A stretch of 64,000 bases of DNA, taken from Zonotrichia leucophrys gambelii (taxonomy: Eukaryota; Chordata; Aves; Passeriformes; Passerellidae). Shown piece after piece: positions 34,711-46,300 of the stretch. Positions within the stretch are counted from its first letter, which is position 1; each line of letters starts with the position of its first letter. The notes under the pieces were generated by a model, which was given only the letters and a program-made list of their open reading frames with translations, was not told where the DNA came from and did no database searches. Location of the stretch: assembly GCF_028769735.1 (NCBI RefSeq), contig NC_088172.1:71138631-71202630 (forward strand), in the 5' to 3' direction. The position numbers were made by a program, and so were the translations under genes.

Positions 34711-37700
34711 GTGTTCATGATTCTGCATTTTATCACAAGATACCTGTGGTTTTGGAGTGAGTGCTAGGAGGGGGAAGTGCATTAAGAGGAAGACAAGCAG
34801 ACTTGTTTGGAGCGGCTTGAGGTAACTCCATGTGAAATTCCTGCTGAACTGTGCAGCGTGTTCACAGGAGTGCCTGGGTTTTTCTGTTCTCCGTATGTCT
34901 TGGTTTCGTACTGCTGCGCCAGCTTGGCTCTGTTGACACCCCACATCCTTCCATGTGCCGAGGCACGTGGTGCCCGTGTGGGGGTGAATGTGGGGTGAGC
35001 AGACATGCGGAGGGGGTGCAGTTCTGCAGGAGCCGGGCTGTCAGCAGGCCTTGTTCACAGCCAGACACGTGGCTCTTCCCGAGGACAGCGTTCATTCAGT
35101 GCAAAAATAAACGCGTGGTTCTGCCCTTGGGGAGAGGATGAGGGAAAGCAAAGCACAATCACAGATGGCAGCTGTGTCTCTGCAGGAAGGTGCTCAGAAC
35201 AGCACTGTGAGCGGGTGGCACGAGAACCTACACAGACCTGCGCAGAACAAGTTGTTGTCAGTGAGCCCATCCTGTTTTTTCTGAGCTTGTAGGTGGGTAA
35301 GTGAAGTTCTCATCTTTTCTTGGTTGGTATAAAATAGCCTGATTTGGTCCTACTCGTCTTCCTGCCTCATAGGAAAGGAGGAATTGCTTTTTGAATTGGC
35401 AGTACAATCTCATTCACACATGTGTGAATGCCTCTAGAAGATTCCTGAGGTAGGGGGAAAGAAGATTCAGTGAATAACATGAGTGACCCTCACATAGGGG
35501 AGGCATTCTTAACATGCTTATGGGTTTGCCTGTGACATGGCCCCATGGTGATTTGCATGTGAGAAAAGTGAGTATATTTGATGATACAGTGGAACTTCTA
35601 CAATTTCTTGTGCTTAAAAAGAAGTAATTTCTACGAGTGCTGGAATTCTTGAACTGCACTATCAGAATTCTCACTAAAATCAGAGAATGAGTTAAACTGG
35701 TGTTAAGGAAAATAACATGTTTCTTGCCTTTCAGTAAGACTGACACAGTTGATTGTGAGCAGTGTTGCTGATGCAATGCTAAAACCCTCATCCCCCTTCC
35801 TCCCCCAGTTTAACAAGGAAAAATGATTCTTTTGAGGAATTTGAAGTGTTCAGCTGCATAGATGTACATTTGTAATGTTTTCAGTATGTAGGTGACTCAG
35901 CAAATGTAAATGGCCTGATATTGTGTCGAAGATGTCTTGAAATGAGATGGGAATGGAAAAGAAAAGGCATCAAGTTGTTTCTATAATGTTGCTCATGGAC
36001 AGAGAAAAATAGCTAGCAGAATAATAGTGGCTTTGTTCAACCATGAAGTAATTTAAGGTATGTATACCACAGAAAAGTGACTTAAATTTGGTGTCTAGAT
36101 AATGTTTCTGATACTACCTACTGCTTGCTTTGGCTTTCTAAGAAGATAATGTGGATGAATTTCCTGTGGGGTTACAGGTAGGGTGTTGAATCCATAAATG
36201 TATTTAAATTGGGTTGATCCTGGCTGGATGCTGAACTCCAGAGCTTTTCCTGATTACTGGTATAGTTCCCCTTGTGTGCTGGAGAGCCATGGGGGAATGG
36301 GTGTGAGGAGGAAGGGGAAGCTTGTCTGCCCCCCTGTTGGCAGCAGCCATGGAGAAACTCTCCTCTTGCCAAACCAGCAAAGCAGCAGCTGAGGAGCAGG
36401 AGGTGCACACTGGGGGTGATGCCTTCTGTGCAGGGTGGCACAGTGACAACAGAAATGCTGTGTCCTGCTCTGGGGAGACAGAAATTTGAGGTACTTCTCT
36501 CTGAAGAGATGGCTGAATGCTTAATTGAATTTGGTGGACTGGCTAATGCTGGAGTTGGCAGGAGATGCTGAAAGTGAGCTCTGCCAAGGCTTCCAGAGCA
36601 TGGACATCAGTAGGTATTTCCAGGTGGGTGTTCTGCACTGTGGTTGCTGAGCACTGATAAGCCACCAGCCAACTCTGAGTGCAAAGGAGCTTATTTCTTA
36701 GGGAGAGGGTGATCAGACAACACCCTCTAGAATGTGCATGCAGTGACTAGTTCAGACAGCTCCCATCTCTTCTCTTGGGCATGCCTTGCCAGACAGCAGG
36801 TTCCACTGAGCTGGTCAGACACCTGAAACTAAGGGGCCCAGCATCAAGTGACTGGACATGTAGATCCTTCTTTGACTCAGTCCCACATCTAGAAATTGTG
36901 TTAAGCCACTGTCATATTTTTTCAGCTTCCAAAGGAAGTCTGATTCCAAATAAGACATGATCTTGCAGACCTTGAAAAGTACATATAATTTTGATGCCCT
37001 TCAGTCATTAGGCTCTGCTTCAGTTGACTGATGCCTCTGACAGGTAATTTTGCGGTAGCTCACTCTAAGGATCTTTTTCATCTGAGCATGTAAAAGGACA
37101 ACACTGAAGCACTCAGGGCTTTGCCAACCTTGCTAAGTCTGCCATAATGTAGTAATAACCTCAGCTGTGTTTCAGAAACTAAAATGTCATGGGCTGCATT
37201 TGCTGTTTATTTTTTAACCCCATATGAGATGACATGCACTGCATGTGCCTTTAAGACAATTTTATTGCAAAAGATATAGCAACTTATGTTGATAAGCTCA
37301 AAATAGCTTGCATATGTTACAGAAGGAGTTCTGCTTTCTTCAAACAAATATACCCCTTTAAACATTTATCTATATATGTAAGGTAACTTGTTTTTTTAAT
37401 CAAACAGTATTTAGAGACTTTAGTAGGCAGCAAGTGATTTGAGTGCTATGAAAAGTAAAGGTGAGGAGGAGTGTGTTCTGTGAGCGCATGGAAGGGTGTG
37501 TTCAAAATTTTGATACTTCCACCTAAGTTTACGGTGCTTATGAATAGGACATCTATGTTTAGATGAGAGTTGGATTAAACCACTTTCACAGTTTGAGTAT
37601 TGACAATTTCAAGATAGTCCCAAGAAGTAAATAAAAATGCAGATTGAGAAACAAGCACCATAGTTGTTCTGTAAACTTAAGATAAACCATTTGAACAACA

Positions 37701-39489
37701 AACCCTGAAACCTTATAAATGCTTGACAAAAGATAGCTGTGCAGCTTTCCTCTGAGAAAGCATTTGAAAGCTTAATGTCACTGCTTAAACTTTAAGCTTT
37801 AGGAAAAAATGATGTCCCATATGCATATATCCCTTAGCACATCCTAAAGAGCACGTGTGCTCTAGCTGCTCCCAATGTCTCGGCCACCACTGCACAAGTG
37901 AAGCATTGGGGAGTCTCTGCAGGGTACCAATCTTCGGTGCTGCAAGAGTACATTCAGTATGGAGAACAATATGTGGTGGTGAGCTGCTGCATTAAAAATT
38001 AAACCACAGTATTAAGGGTAACTGTAAGTTAGGATTAAGGCCTTTTTCTCAGACAGCCCCAAATCAAGCCCCAAAACAAACAGGTTTTTAGACAACAAAT
38101 CTGGTGTCTAAACTGAAGTCCCCAGTAAATTCAGTTAATGGGTTTGAGTTTTGTCCAGGCCATGTAATGTCCCCTGTTGACAGAGAAAGATGTGTTCAGC
38201 AGAAGGGTAGTGAGGAGCTGGGTCAGGAGATGCTCTGCTCATGCCTCATGCCTAGCTCTCTGTCCTTAATAATTTTTTCAAGCCAAAAGCTATTGCTGTG
38301 AAGTGCAGTAGCTGAGCTTAGTGGTAAAAACTCTGCATACAAATATATTTGTGGATGCTGACAGTGTCCTGTGCTTTCAGTCTGGCTAGAATGGTTGAAT
38401 TTATGATACTCAGTTACAGCTGGAACTTAATGTTTCTTCTAATGGGAAGTGATGAACTTTCACTGTGTAAAACCACTGCTTCATCCAAAATTGGTTTTGA
38501 TAACCTCTTGAGAGGACCCCAGCCTGGCTTATGTTACCCCACCAGGGGGATCATGCAAAATCTGCTGTTTTCATTCATTTGTGTTGTGCTTACTTAGTTG
38601 ACATGTTATAAGCTACTTTAGTCATATTTCCAAACATAATGATTTAAAAAATAGTGCTACTTTTGCTGATAAAATGAGCTTCCCTATGGCAATTCAATTA
38701 GAATTTATGTGGCTAATAAATATCTTGGTTCATGGTTATTAAAACTATAAATGCTGTTAAGAGCCTGATTTGCAAGTAATATGGCAAATCTGAGTTTTAA
38801 TTTCTTTCCATTTCCTGTTAGTTCCACAAGCCTGGCACAGCATGGCTTTGATTGCTGTAAGGAGTGTGAACACTCATGTTTTTATTGGCTCCTTTGATAA
38901 CTTTGCTTAATGAATGTGTTTTCTTTAATGATACTGGATGGAACATAAACGGCAACTGCTGCTTCCTAAATAGAGTGGAGTTTTTTTGGTCCTCCTAGTG
39001 TGTCCCTCCTCCTGCACTGACTAGTGACATGGGTAGTTCTTCACTTAAGAAACCACTGTGTGTTCTGACAGATCCAGGGCTGTAATAGGTATATTTTGAA
39101 ATCAGTCCATAAAAGAAAAGCTGGTCCTAAATTTGAGGGAGAGTATCTAAATGCTTGAAATTCTGCTTTTCCCAGTGTACAATACAGAACTTCAGATAAC
39201 TCCCTCTTAAATCCTGTTAATTGTTCTTGAATAGCTCTCCTGACACTGAGACTGCACTTCTGAGTGTTGGTTTAATGACAGAGTGATGGGTCTTAAATGC
39301 TTTAGTGACTGTGAGCAGCTTAAACTCAGTTTTTCTCAGAGTCTCCTGCGTCCTGGCAACACTCCTGTGGTCCTGCAGGCCTTGAACCATCCAAGAGTGG
39401 AGGAAGAAGTTGAGGGGACAAACACTTCTCAAGGTCAATTAATTAATGCAGTGTTGTGGGAGACTAGATTCCAGTTCCTGCATGTTGGC
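34711..39489. other. STRN-VIT intergenic region
   Basis: Space between the convergent genes. 34800-35270 is richer in GC and CpG than its surroundings, with overlapping short open frames on both strands that match nothing I know. 35300-39489 is mixed, mostly AT-rich sequence. I see no CR1 tail, RNA gene or coding exon. Part of the right end could belong to a longer VIT 3' UTR. Confidence 0.6.
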
Positions 39490-39508
39490 TGCCCTGTGGA
39501 TCTGGGGC

Positions 39509-39514
39509 TTTATT
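39509..39514 (-). terminator. VIT: candidate VIT poly(A) signal
   Basis: TTTATT on the plus strand is AATAAA on the minus strand. It is the first canonical hexamer I find downstream of the VIT stop, about 675 nt away. The downstream sequence is not clearly GU-rich, so the call is tentative. Confidence 0.45.
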
Positions 39515-40187
39515 GGGGTTGTAGGGTTGTAAAGGAGGCAGAGTTGTAGGGTCCTGGGGTTTGAACCTTTCCTCTTTCTTGCTTTCCAGTTTCTCCGGGT
39601 TTGGATAAGTCCCAGTGCTTGAGTTGACACTAGCTGAAGCTTAACTTACTGACAAGACAGCAGTGTGGACAGAATACCTGCTTTTAAGGAGGTACTCAAG
39701 TTGTGTTCCCCCTCCATCTGGTATTTGAGCCCTGATCTGTGTGTCATCTGGTGGGCAGTGCCACATGAGGTGTTTCTACCACAGCAGCTCAGCAGCTTGG
39801 CCACTCCCTGAAGGGGCCTGGTCACTTCAGGGAGCTGGTGGCACTTCTAAGGAACCTGTGTGTGTCCAAAGGTGAGAATTGAGCAAACTGGGGCTCTGTG
39901 CTGGAAGCAGCTCTTCAAACAGCTGCAGTTATTTCCTCCATGTTCACTGCCTCTTCTGCTGTCCATCTAAATCAGAGTTTCTGATGCCCACAATAAAAAA
40001 AAAAAAAAATCAACAGTCTACACGAGCATTATCATGCACAGGGACAGAGCTGCAATCAACCTTGCTGACTGGAAAGTACCAGAGGGAAACACCTCCAGTG
40101 TTTCTTGAACTGAGGACTGGCATTATTTCTGTGGCACTTGTCATGCCTTCAGCACAGCACCCAAGGGTCCTGCCTTGCTGGAGTCCA
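39515..40187 (-). other. VIT: probable VIT 3' UTR
   Basis: Sequence between the VIT stop codon and the first AATAAA on the minus strand. It contains a T-run on the VIT strand (an A-run at about 39993-40008 on the plus strand). No conserved element was recognised. Confidence 0.5.
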
Positions 40188-40366
40188 TCAGTTCCGTGGC
40201 TGGGAATTAAATTCTGTGCAAATGTTTTGGATGAGCTGATTAACATAGCGGTAGAGGTTGTCAAAGTCATCCACAAAGAAGGAATGCTCCTTAGCGGGGT
40301 CTGATGCAATGGCTTCCAGTTCATCTGGGGCTGCCCAAGCAACTCCAATGGAATAAGCGATGACTC
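40188..40366 (-). CDS. VIT: VIT terminal coding exon (end of VWA2)
   Basis: 179 nt: two bases, 58 codons and TGA (40188-40190, read on the minus strand). The acceptor reads TTTCTTTCCAG. It encodes [20 protein letters not shown], then [15 protein letters not shown] and [11 protein letters not shown]. These are the last strand and helix of VWA2 and the short C-terminal tail. Confidence 0.97.
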
Positions 40367-43300
40367 CTGGAAAGAAACCCAAAGTTTAGAAAAAGCATTT
40401 AAGTTTTCATTGCGGTAAATTTAATTTAAGACCAATACTGCAATGTAGTTGAGATCTCCTAGACATTGCTGCATTTGTGATGATTTATAAGTTGTTTTTA
40501 TTTTTTTATGAAGTTCCTTATTCAGCTCTTAAACAGATGCTGATCTTGTTGGAGCTCAGTGGGAGCCCAGAGAAAAGTACTACTCTTGCTTCATAAGGTT
40601 TCATCCAGTGCCTTCCAATTATAGCAAGCTGCATTTATCTGACCTGGATAAGTGCTGAGGCACGGGGGGAGAGCAGGCAGTGATAGAAGACCTTACCATT
40701 TTGGTGAGCAGCCATGGCTGGCACGCTGACATCATCGTAAGACCTGCCATCTGTGATGAGAATCATGATCTTCCTTTTGTTGGGTTTGGACTTGCTGAAC
40801 AGCTGCTCCGAGGCGTAGCTGATGGCTGCTCCCGTGCTGGTGCCCCCGCTCCAGTAGCTGATCCTTTTGATGGCGTTCAGCACGTCCTGCTTCGTGCTGT
40901 ACTTGTCAAAGCTGAACTCCAGCCTCTGCTCGTAGGTGTACTGCACGGCCCCGATGCGCGTGTCGGTGTCCGAAATCTCGAACTCCTTGCTGATGTTGGC
41001 CACGAACTGCAGAACCGTGCGGAAGTTGCCGGTGCCGACGCTGCTGGAGCCGTCGATGACGAAGCCGATGTCGGCGGCGTTGAGGCACGTCTTGCTGCAA
41101 GCCAGGCGCTCGGTGTCACACACCCGCTTCACCAGGGGCTGCACCACCTTGTGCAGGCTGAACCAGCTGGGCACGTTGATGGAATAGAAACCGCTTGTCC
41201 TGCACACTGCCTGCGAGGCAACATGAGGATAAACGCAATGGAAATTCAGTCTGCCTGTTCCTGCTAGGGGATGTAGCTAAATTGTAAATATAGGCTCCTG
41301 GAAAGAGCAGTGCTGGAGTCTGAAATGGCCTTTCCTGCAATCACCATCTGCTTCCCTGGGAAATGATGTCAGTGTAACATCACAGATACTTGTGTAATGT
41401 GACAGTTTTTCCTGCCTTTTTTTTTAAACTGTGGGATGGAGCTGATATTATAGTAGTGAAAAAACTGAATAAGCAAGTTTGCCACCTGTCAGGCTTTTTT
41501 ATGTGAGTCACACTGTTTGTGGGAAAAACATCCAAATCACAGAGCTGCTGTTAGCGTGGCTCCCATGGACATTACAGTGTGTTTGCCAGGTAGCAACTTC
41601 AGCTCCCATCATTCAGGACAAGAAAGAAAGTTTTGCTTGCTGACAAACCCTACTACTTTGAAGTGAAAACTGGGGCTTAAGCTGAGGAGCCAAATAGTAA
41701 AAAAACCAAAACCAAACCTATTAACTTTTATACGTAAATACTCATAAGGGCCAGATCTGTGGGCAGCTTCTATAGGGTTAGTGGGAGTCAGTCAGGTGAG
41801 TGTGGGTAGGAAGCAGGGCTGGCACAGAAGAGGACATGGGAAAAGTCAAAGGGTGGAGGAAGGGAAGGGTGGGGCAAGGAGGAGAGTGATGCAAACAGGC
41901 TGGATCAAATTGGTTTTGGCTTTAGTGCTTCTTAAAGGCCAATTCCTCAGTTTTCGGGTGAGAATATTTTGTTATGCCAGGCTTTATCTATCAGCTTTGT
42001 GATGGTGTGTGTATCTGACTGTTTTAAAAGATCAAGGCCCTGGTCTTGACTTGCATAAAGGCTAACAGCTCCAAGGGAGTTACAGTTTCCTCCAGTGTGG
42101 GTTCCTCATGGTGTCCTGCTCTCATTTGCTCTTCTTACTATCTCACTTCTATTTTAATGTTATGATGCAGCAGTATCAAGCCACCATTCCATCCTTACCT
42201 TGCTGCTCTGAGCCCACTCTAGTCTCACTTCTGCAATGTCCCTGGCAGGTTTGCAGAGATTTGCTGTAGCTTTGTTCTTTAAAAAACATTAAATGCAAAT
42301 GAGACTACAATCCAATTATATGTTGACCAGAGACAGTGAAGCTCTTTGGAGCAGCTCTGAAACTCATGGGAGATTATTTCATGGCAGAGCAAACCAGCTC
42401 AGATGGGAATATGTTTTCTAGAAGTACCAGATAACTTAACCCTGTTTCCTAGGCCCAGCCTGGTCTGCCACTTGGCAGGTATCTCCTGCCCTAACTGGGT
42501 ACCAGCTTGTTCTGGAGCACTGTTATCAGACAGCTAGTGTTGGTGCCAAATACAAATCAATCAAAGCTTCCATTCTCTTTTTTTTGCTGCATATGGCAGA
42601 GATTTACCCTTTTTCCAAGTGCTACCATGAAGTCCATAGTAGCAGAAACAAGTAACTGAAAAATAGCCTTCATCAACAGTGAAAAGAGAATGTTTGAGTT
42701 ACCCAGTATAGCTGAAAAACTAGGATGTGCTTATGTTGGGACTGTGCCAACCTTTGCTTGTGTGGGACCTGTTTGTAAATGCAACATTGACATTTGGTTG
42801 ACAGGTCTCCTCACCCTTTCCCTAGTGGGAGATGCACAGCAAGAGGTTTGTGTAAAAAGCAATTCCAAATTGCTCAAGCTGTGATTGTACTTTGTCATTT
42901 TCCAAATACTGAGTGTTTGGAAAGCCGCTCATCTCAGTACAACTGCAGGTGTGTGCTAAGGTTTAGTTGGTCAAAAGCCATTTGCTTGATGATGTACCTC
43001 AAACCAGAACTTTACTGACTTCATCCCCTTTCTGACCTCAGCATTACTGCCTGGTTTTTGTACGGAAAAACTCAAGACAGTATGTACAAGAAGGAGAAGA
43101 AATAACCGTAAGTGATAAGAAGGAAAGGGAAATGCCCTGAATGAAGTAGGTTGGAAAGTTTAGTTAGACTCAGCCTGGTCAAATGCTCAGACTCAGTCCT
43201 GGTCAGACTCACAAGTTACCTTGTCCACAAATTACCTTGTCCACAAAGTTTGGTTCAACAACATTCTGCTTTTCACTTTGAGCAGCTGCTTCAACAGTGA

Positions 43301-46300
43301 CAAAGAAAATGTTGATCCCTGATTCTCTGGCCAGCCTGGAGGCCTCTTCCACTCGGTCGGTTGGCCACCCATCCACCATCACTACAACCACGTTAGGTGC
43401 TCCACCTCGGTTTCCATTAGCATCCAGAAAGAAGTTTTTGTTAACAAATGAAAGTGCCTTCCCTGCAATAGAAGAGGAGTTGAGGAGGAGTTACGGATCT
43501 GGAAGCACTCCATCTGATAATATCCCATGAAATAGTAGGCAGAGAGCTGACTCAAGTGTTGAAGACTGCAGAGAGCTGGGGAAAGCAGTTTCTGTGGCTG
43601 TGTGAGCAGGAAGGGAGACCACTGCTACTGGTGCCAGTGCTTCCTGAGCCCTCCTGCACTGAACCCCCTCTGTATGCCCCAGAGAGGCTGGGAGTGATAA
43701 GCTGGGTTATCAAGGATCCCCAAAGCGCTGATGGGAACTGCCCGTATGTTCTTTCAATTTGTGATGGATTTGCAGGCCCTGGGATCAACACATGCAGGTC
43801 GTGGTGGGAGCAGTGTTCCCTCACCAGCCTGGCCTCAGCACTAAGCACTGTTTGGCCCCAGCCTCTGTGTCCTGTGAGGTGTGGGCTTGCTATAGCCCAG
43901 GCTCTGAAGCCCTCCCTGAGCAGAGGAAGTGCAAGCAGCCCCATCACCTACCAACATTGGAAAGTCCCCCTTTCTGTTGTATTTTCTCAATGGCATTCCT
44001 TAGATCCTTGGAGTTGGCATAAGTTTTTAAGTTAAATTCTGTGGAAGGGTCATCCCTAAAAGGAGAAATTAGAGCAAATGTCAGTGTTTTGCTTCACATA
44101 CAACACAAAAGCCACAGGGCTGATCTGTGCTACCTGGATCCTGAGTGCAAGCTGGAGTGAGGCCTTTAGCACATAGGAGCTTAGAGATGTATTGTATTTG
44201 TTGGTAAATGTCCTGACGAAGGCAGGAATGATGCATCTGACTCCATGTTCTCAGCAGGCTGATTTATTACTTTATGATACTATATTATATTAAATAATAC
44301 TGTACTGTACTAAAGAATACAGAAAGGATACTTACAGAATGCTAAAAAGATAACAGTGAAATCTTGTGACTCTTTCCAGAGTCTCGACACTGCTTGGCAC
44401 TGATTGGCCAAAGAGTCAAAACAGCTCACACCAGATTTCAATGAAACAATATCACCTGTGGGTAAACAATCTCCAAACACATTCCACATGAGTACAACAC
44501 AGGAGAAGCAAATGAGATAAGAATTGTTTTCCTTTTCTCTGAGGCTTCTCAGCTTCCCAGGAGAAAAATCCTGGGAGAAAGGATTTTTTTTCAGAGAATG
44601 TGAATGCTACAGAGCTACAGCTGCCAGAGTGTGCAGTCATGTCCTGTGGCAATGGGAATGTCTGGGAAGTTCTTACCCATACTGAACAATGCCCATCAGA
44701 GGACCTGCACTGCCGATGCCAAGGGCTTGAGCCACGTTACCAAGGAACCGCTTCTGGAGCTGAAAGCGGCGTTTGCCAATGCTCCAGCTCCCATCCATTA
44801 AGAAGGACAAATCAACCTTGCAATCTGAGGAGAGATAAAGAAACACCGAAAGTATTTTTAGTGCTTTCTGATTGCTGTGCTTTTTGCAAGCAGCAAAGGC
44901 CTAAAAACTCTGCATCCAGTGACTTGTCCTGCTGTGTAAACTCTACAAAAACGCCTTTGACAAGGACAAGTCACATTTGGCAGCTCAAGTCTGTCCTACT
45001 GGTTGGTAAACACAGTTCTTGGCATGACTTTGTCCCATACAACATCTAAGCTTGACTGTGTGACAAAAGGGCAAGAATCTTTTTACAGGAGTCAGTCTGG
45101 GAGCACTGCGTTTTGGGGGTCAGGAAGGTCAGCCCCTCAGGAGGAAGCTGACTTGTATATCCTGTGCCTTCAGAGCCATGTCTTGGGCTCAGCACACTTT
45201 ATTTGTAGCCCCGAGGTGATGGGAGTTTGTAAAACCAGCCATGGTTTTTGGATTTTGTGGTCTGGGCACCTGCACAGCACAAACTATGGGCATTTCCTTG
45301 GTGACACTCTTGTGGATTTAATTGATGTAATAGACATAACAGGAACAGTTACTGTGTTAATGTGTCTCAGAAGGGAGGGAAGTTCCTGAAATGTGTGATG
45401 CCTGGGATGTGTCTGACACTGTGGGGTCTCTTCAAAGTGATTGCAATCCAGGATTACTGACAACAATCCTGGCAGCTCTGCACTTCTGAATGAGAATTGT
45501 TCATCAGTTTCCTTCTGGGCTGGAGCTAACATCAAGGATGGTGATTTTGCTTGGGATGTTCAGACTGAATGGGGGCTGTTCTTTTGTTGTAGCCTTGTAC
45601 CCGTGTGTGCAGCAGCAGCACAGCAGTGTGCTGTGTGTGTTTCCTCTCTGGGCTGAAAGCAATGTTCTATAAAAGGTATGCCTGTACCCAAACAAACTCT
45701 TCCCTTTAATTACACAGATGAACCTCATCTTTGTGCTGCAAATGCGATCTTCATCTCTGCCAACCTGCTTTCACATTTCTCTAAGTTAGTGGTGAAACAT
45801 TCTACTTTGGTCTGCAACCGGAGCGGGATCAAAATTTGGCTTAACTAGAGCGCTAATTAACGTTTTCCCCCTCCAGCATCTGGGTCATCTCCATCTCTTG
45901 ATTTCCCTCTGATGATGCCTCCTACCAATCAGACTGTTCAAACTACTGTGTTTTAATCATTAGGTAGCCCGAAGGCTACAAAGCACCAATTGTTCTTAGT
46001 GGCTTATGCAACTGCCTCCCATCTCATTACCTTCAATTTTTTCTCCCATAGCTGTCTCTTTTTTCTAATTCTAATAATGCTGAATTACAGGAGCGTGACT
46101 GAGAACCGAGTCCGCTCGCAGCACATCGTGAGGCAAGGTCGGGAACCCACAACAAATACCTCAATTAACAGCCAAGTTTTCCTGAATTTCTTGTCCTTCA
46201 AAGGGAGTTAGTTCATGAGATCTGTATGTGGGAAGTGGGCAGTTTGTTAGCCAGCAGGGTCTGGGGAGGCAAGGATTTACATACACTTACAGACAGACTT

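Noticed and set aside
36190..36480. Possible LTR start (GGGTTGATCCTGGCTGGATGC)
   Set aside because: The first ~20 bases resemble a common avian repeat, but the following sequence does not continue the match.
40680..41267. 195-codon plus-strand open frame opposite VIT
   Set aside because: It is the antisense of the VWA2 exon. The GC-rich, stop-poor composition of that exon explains it, and it has no recognisable protein features.
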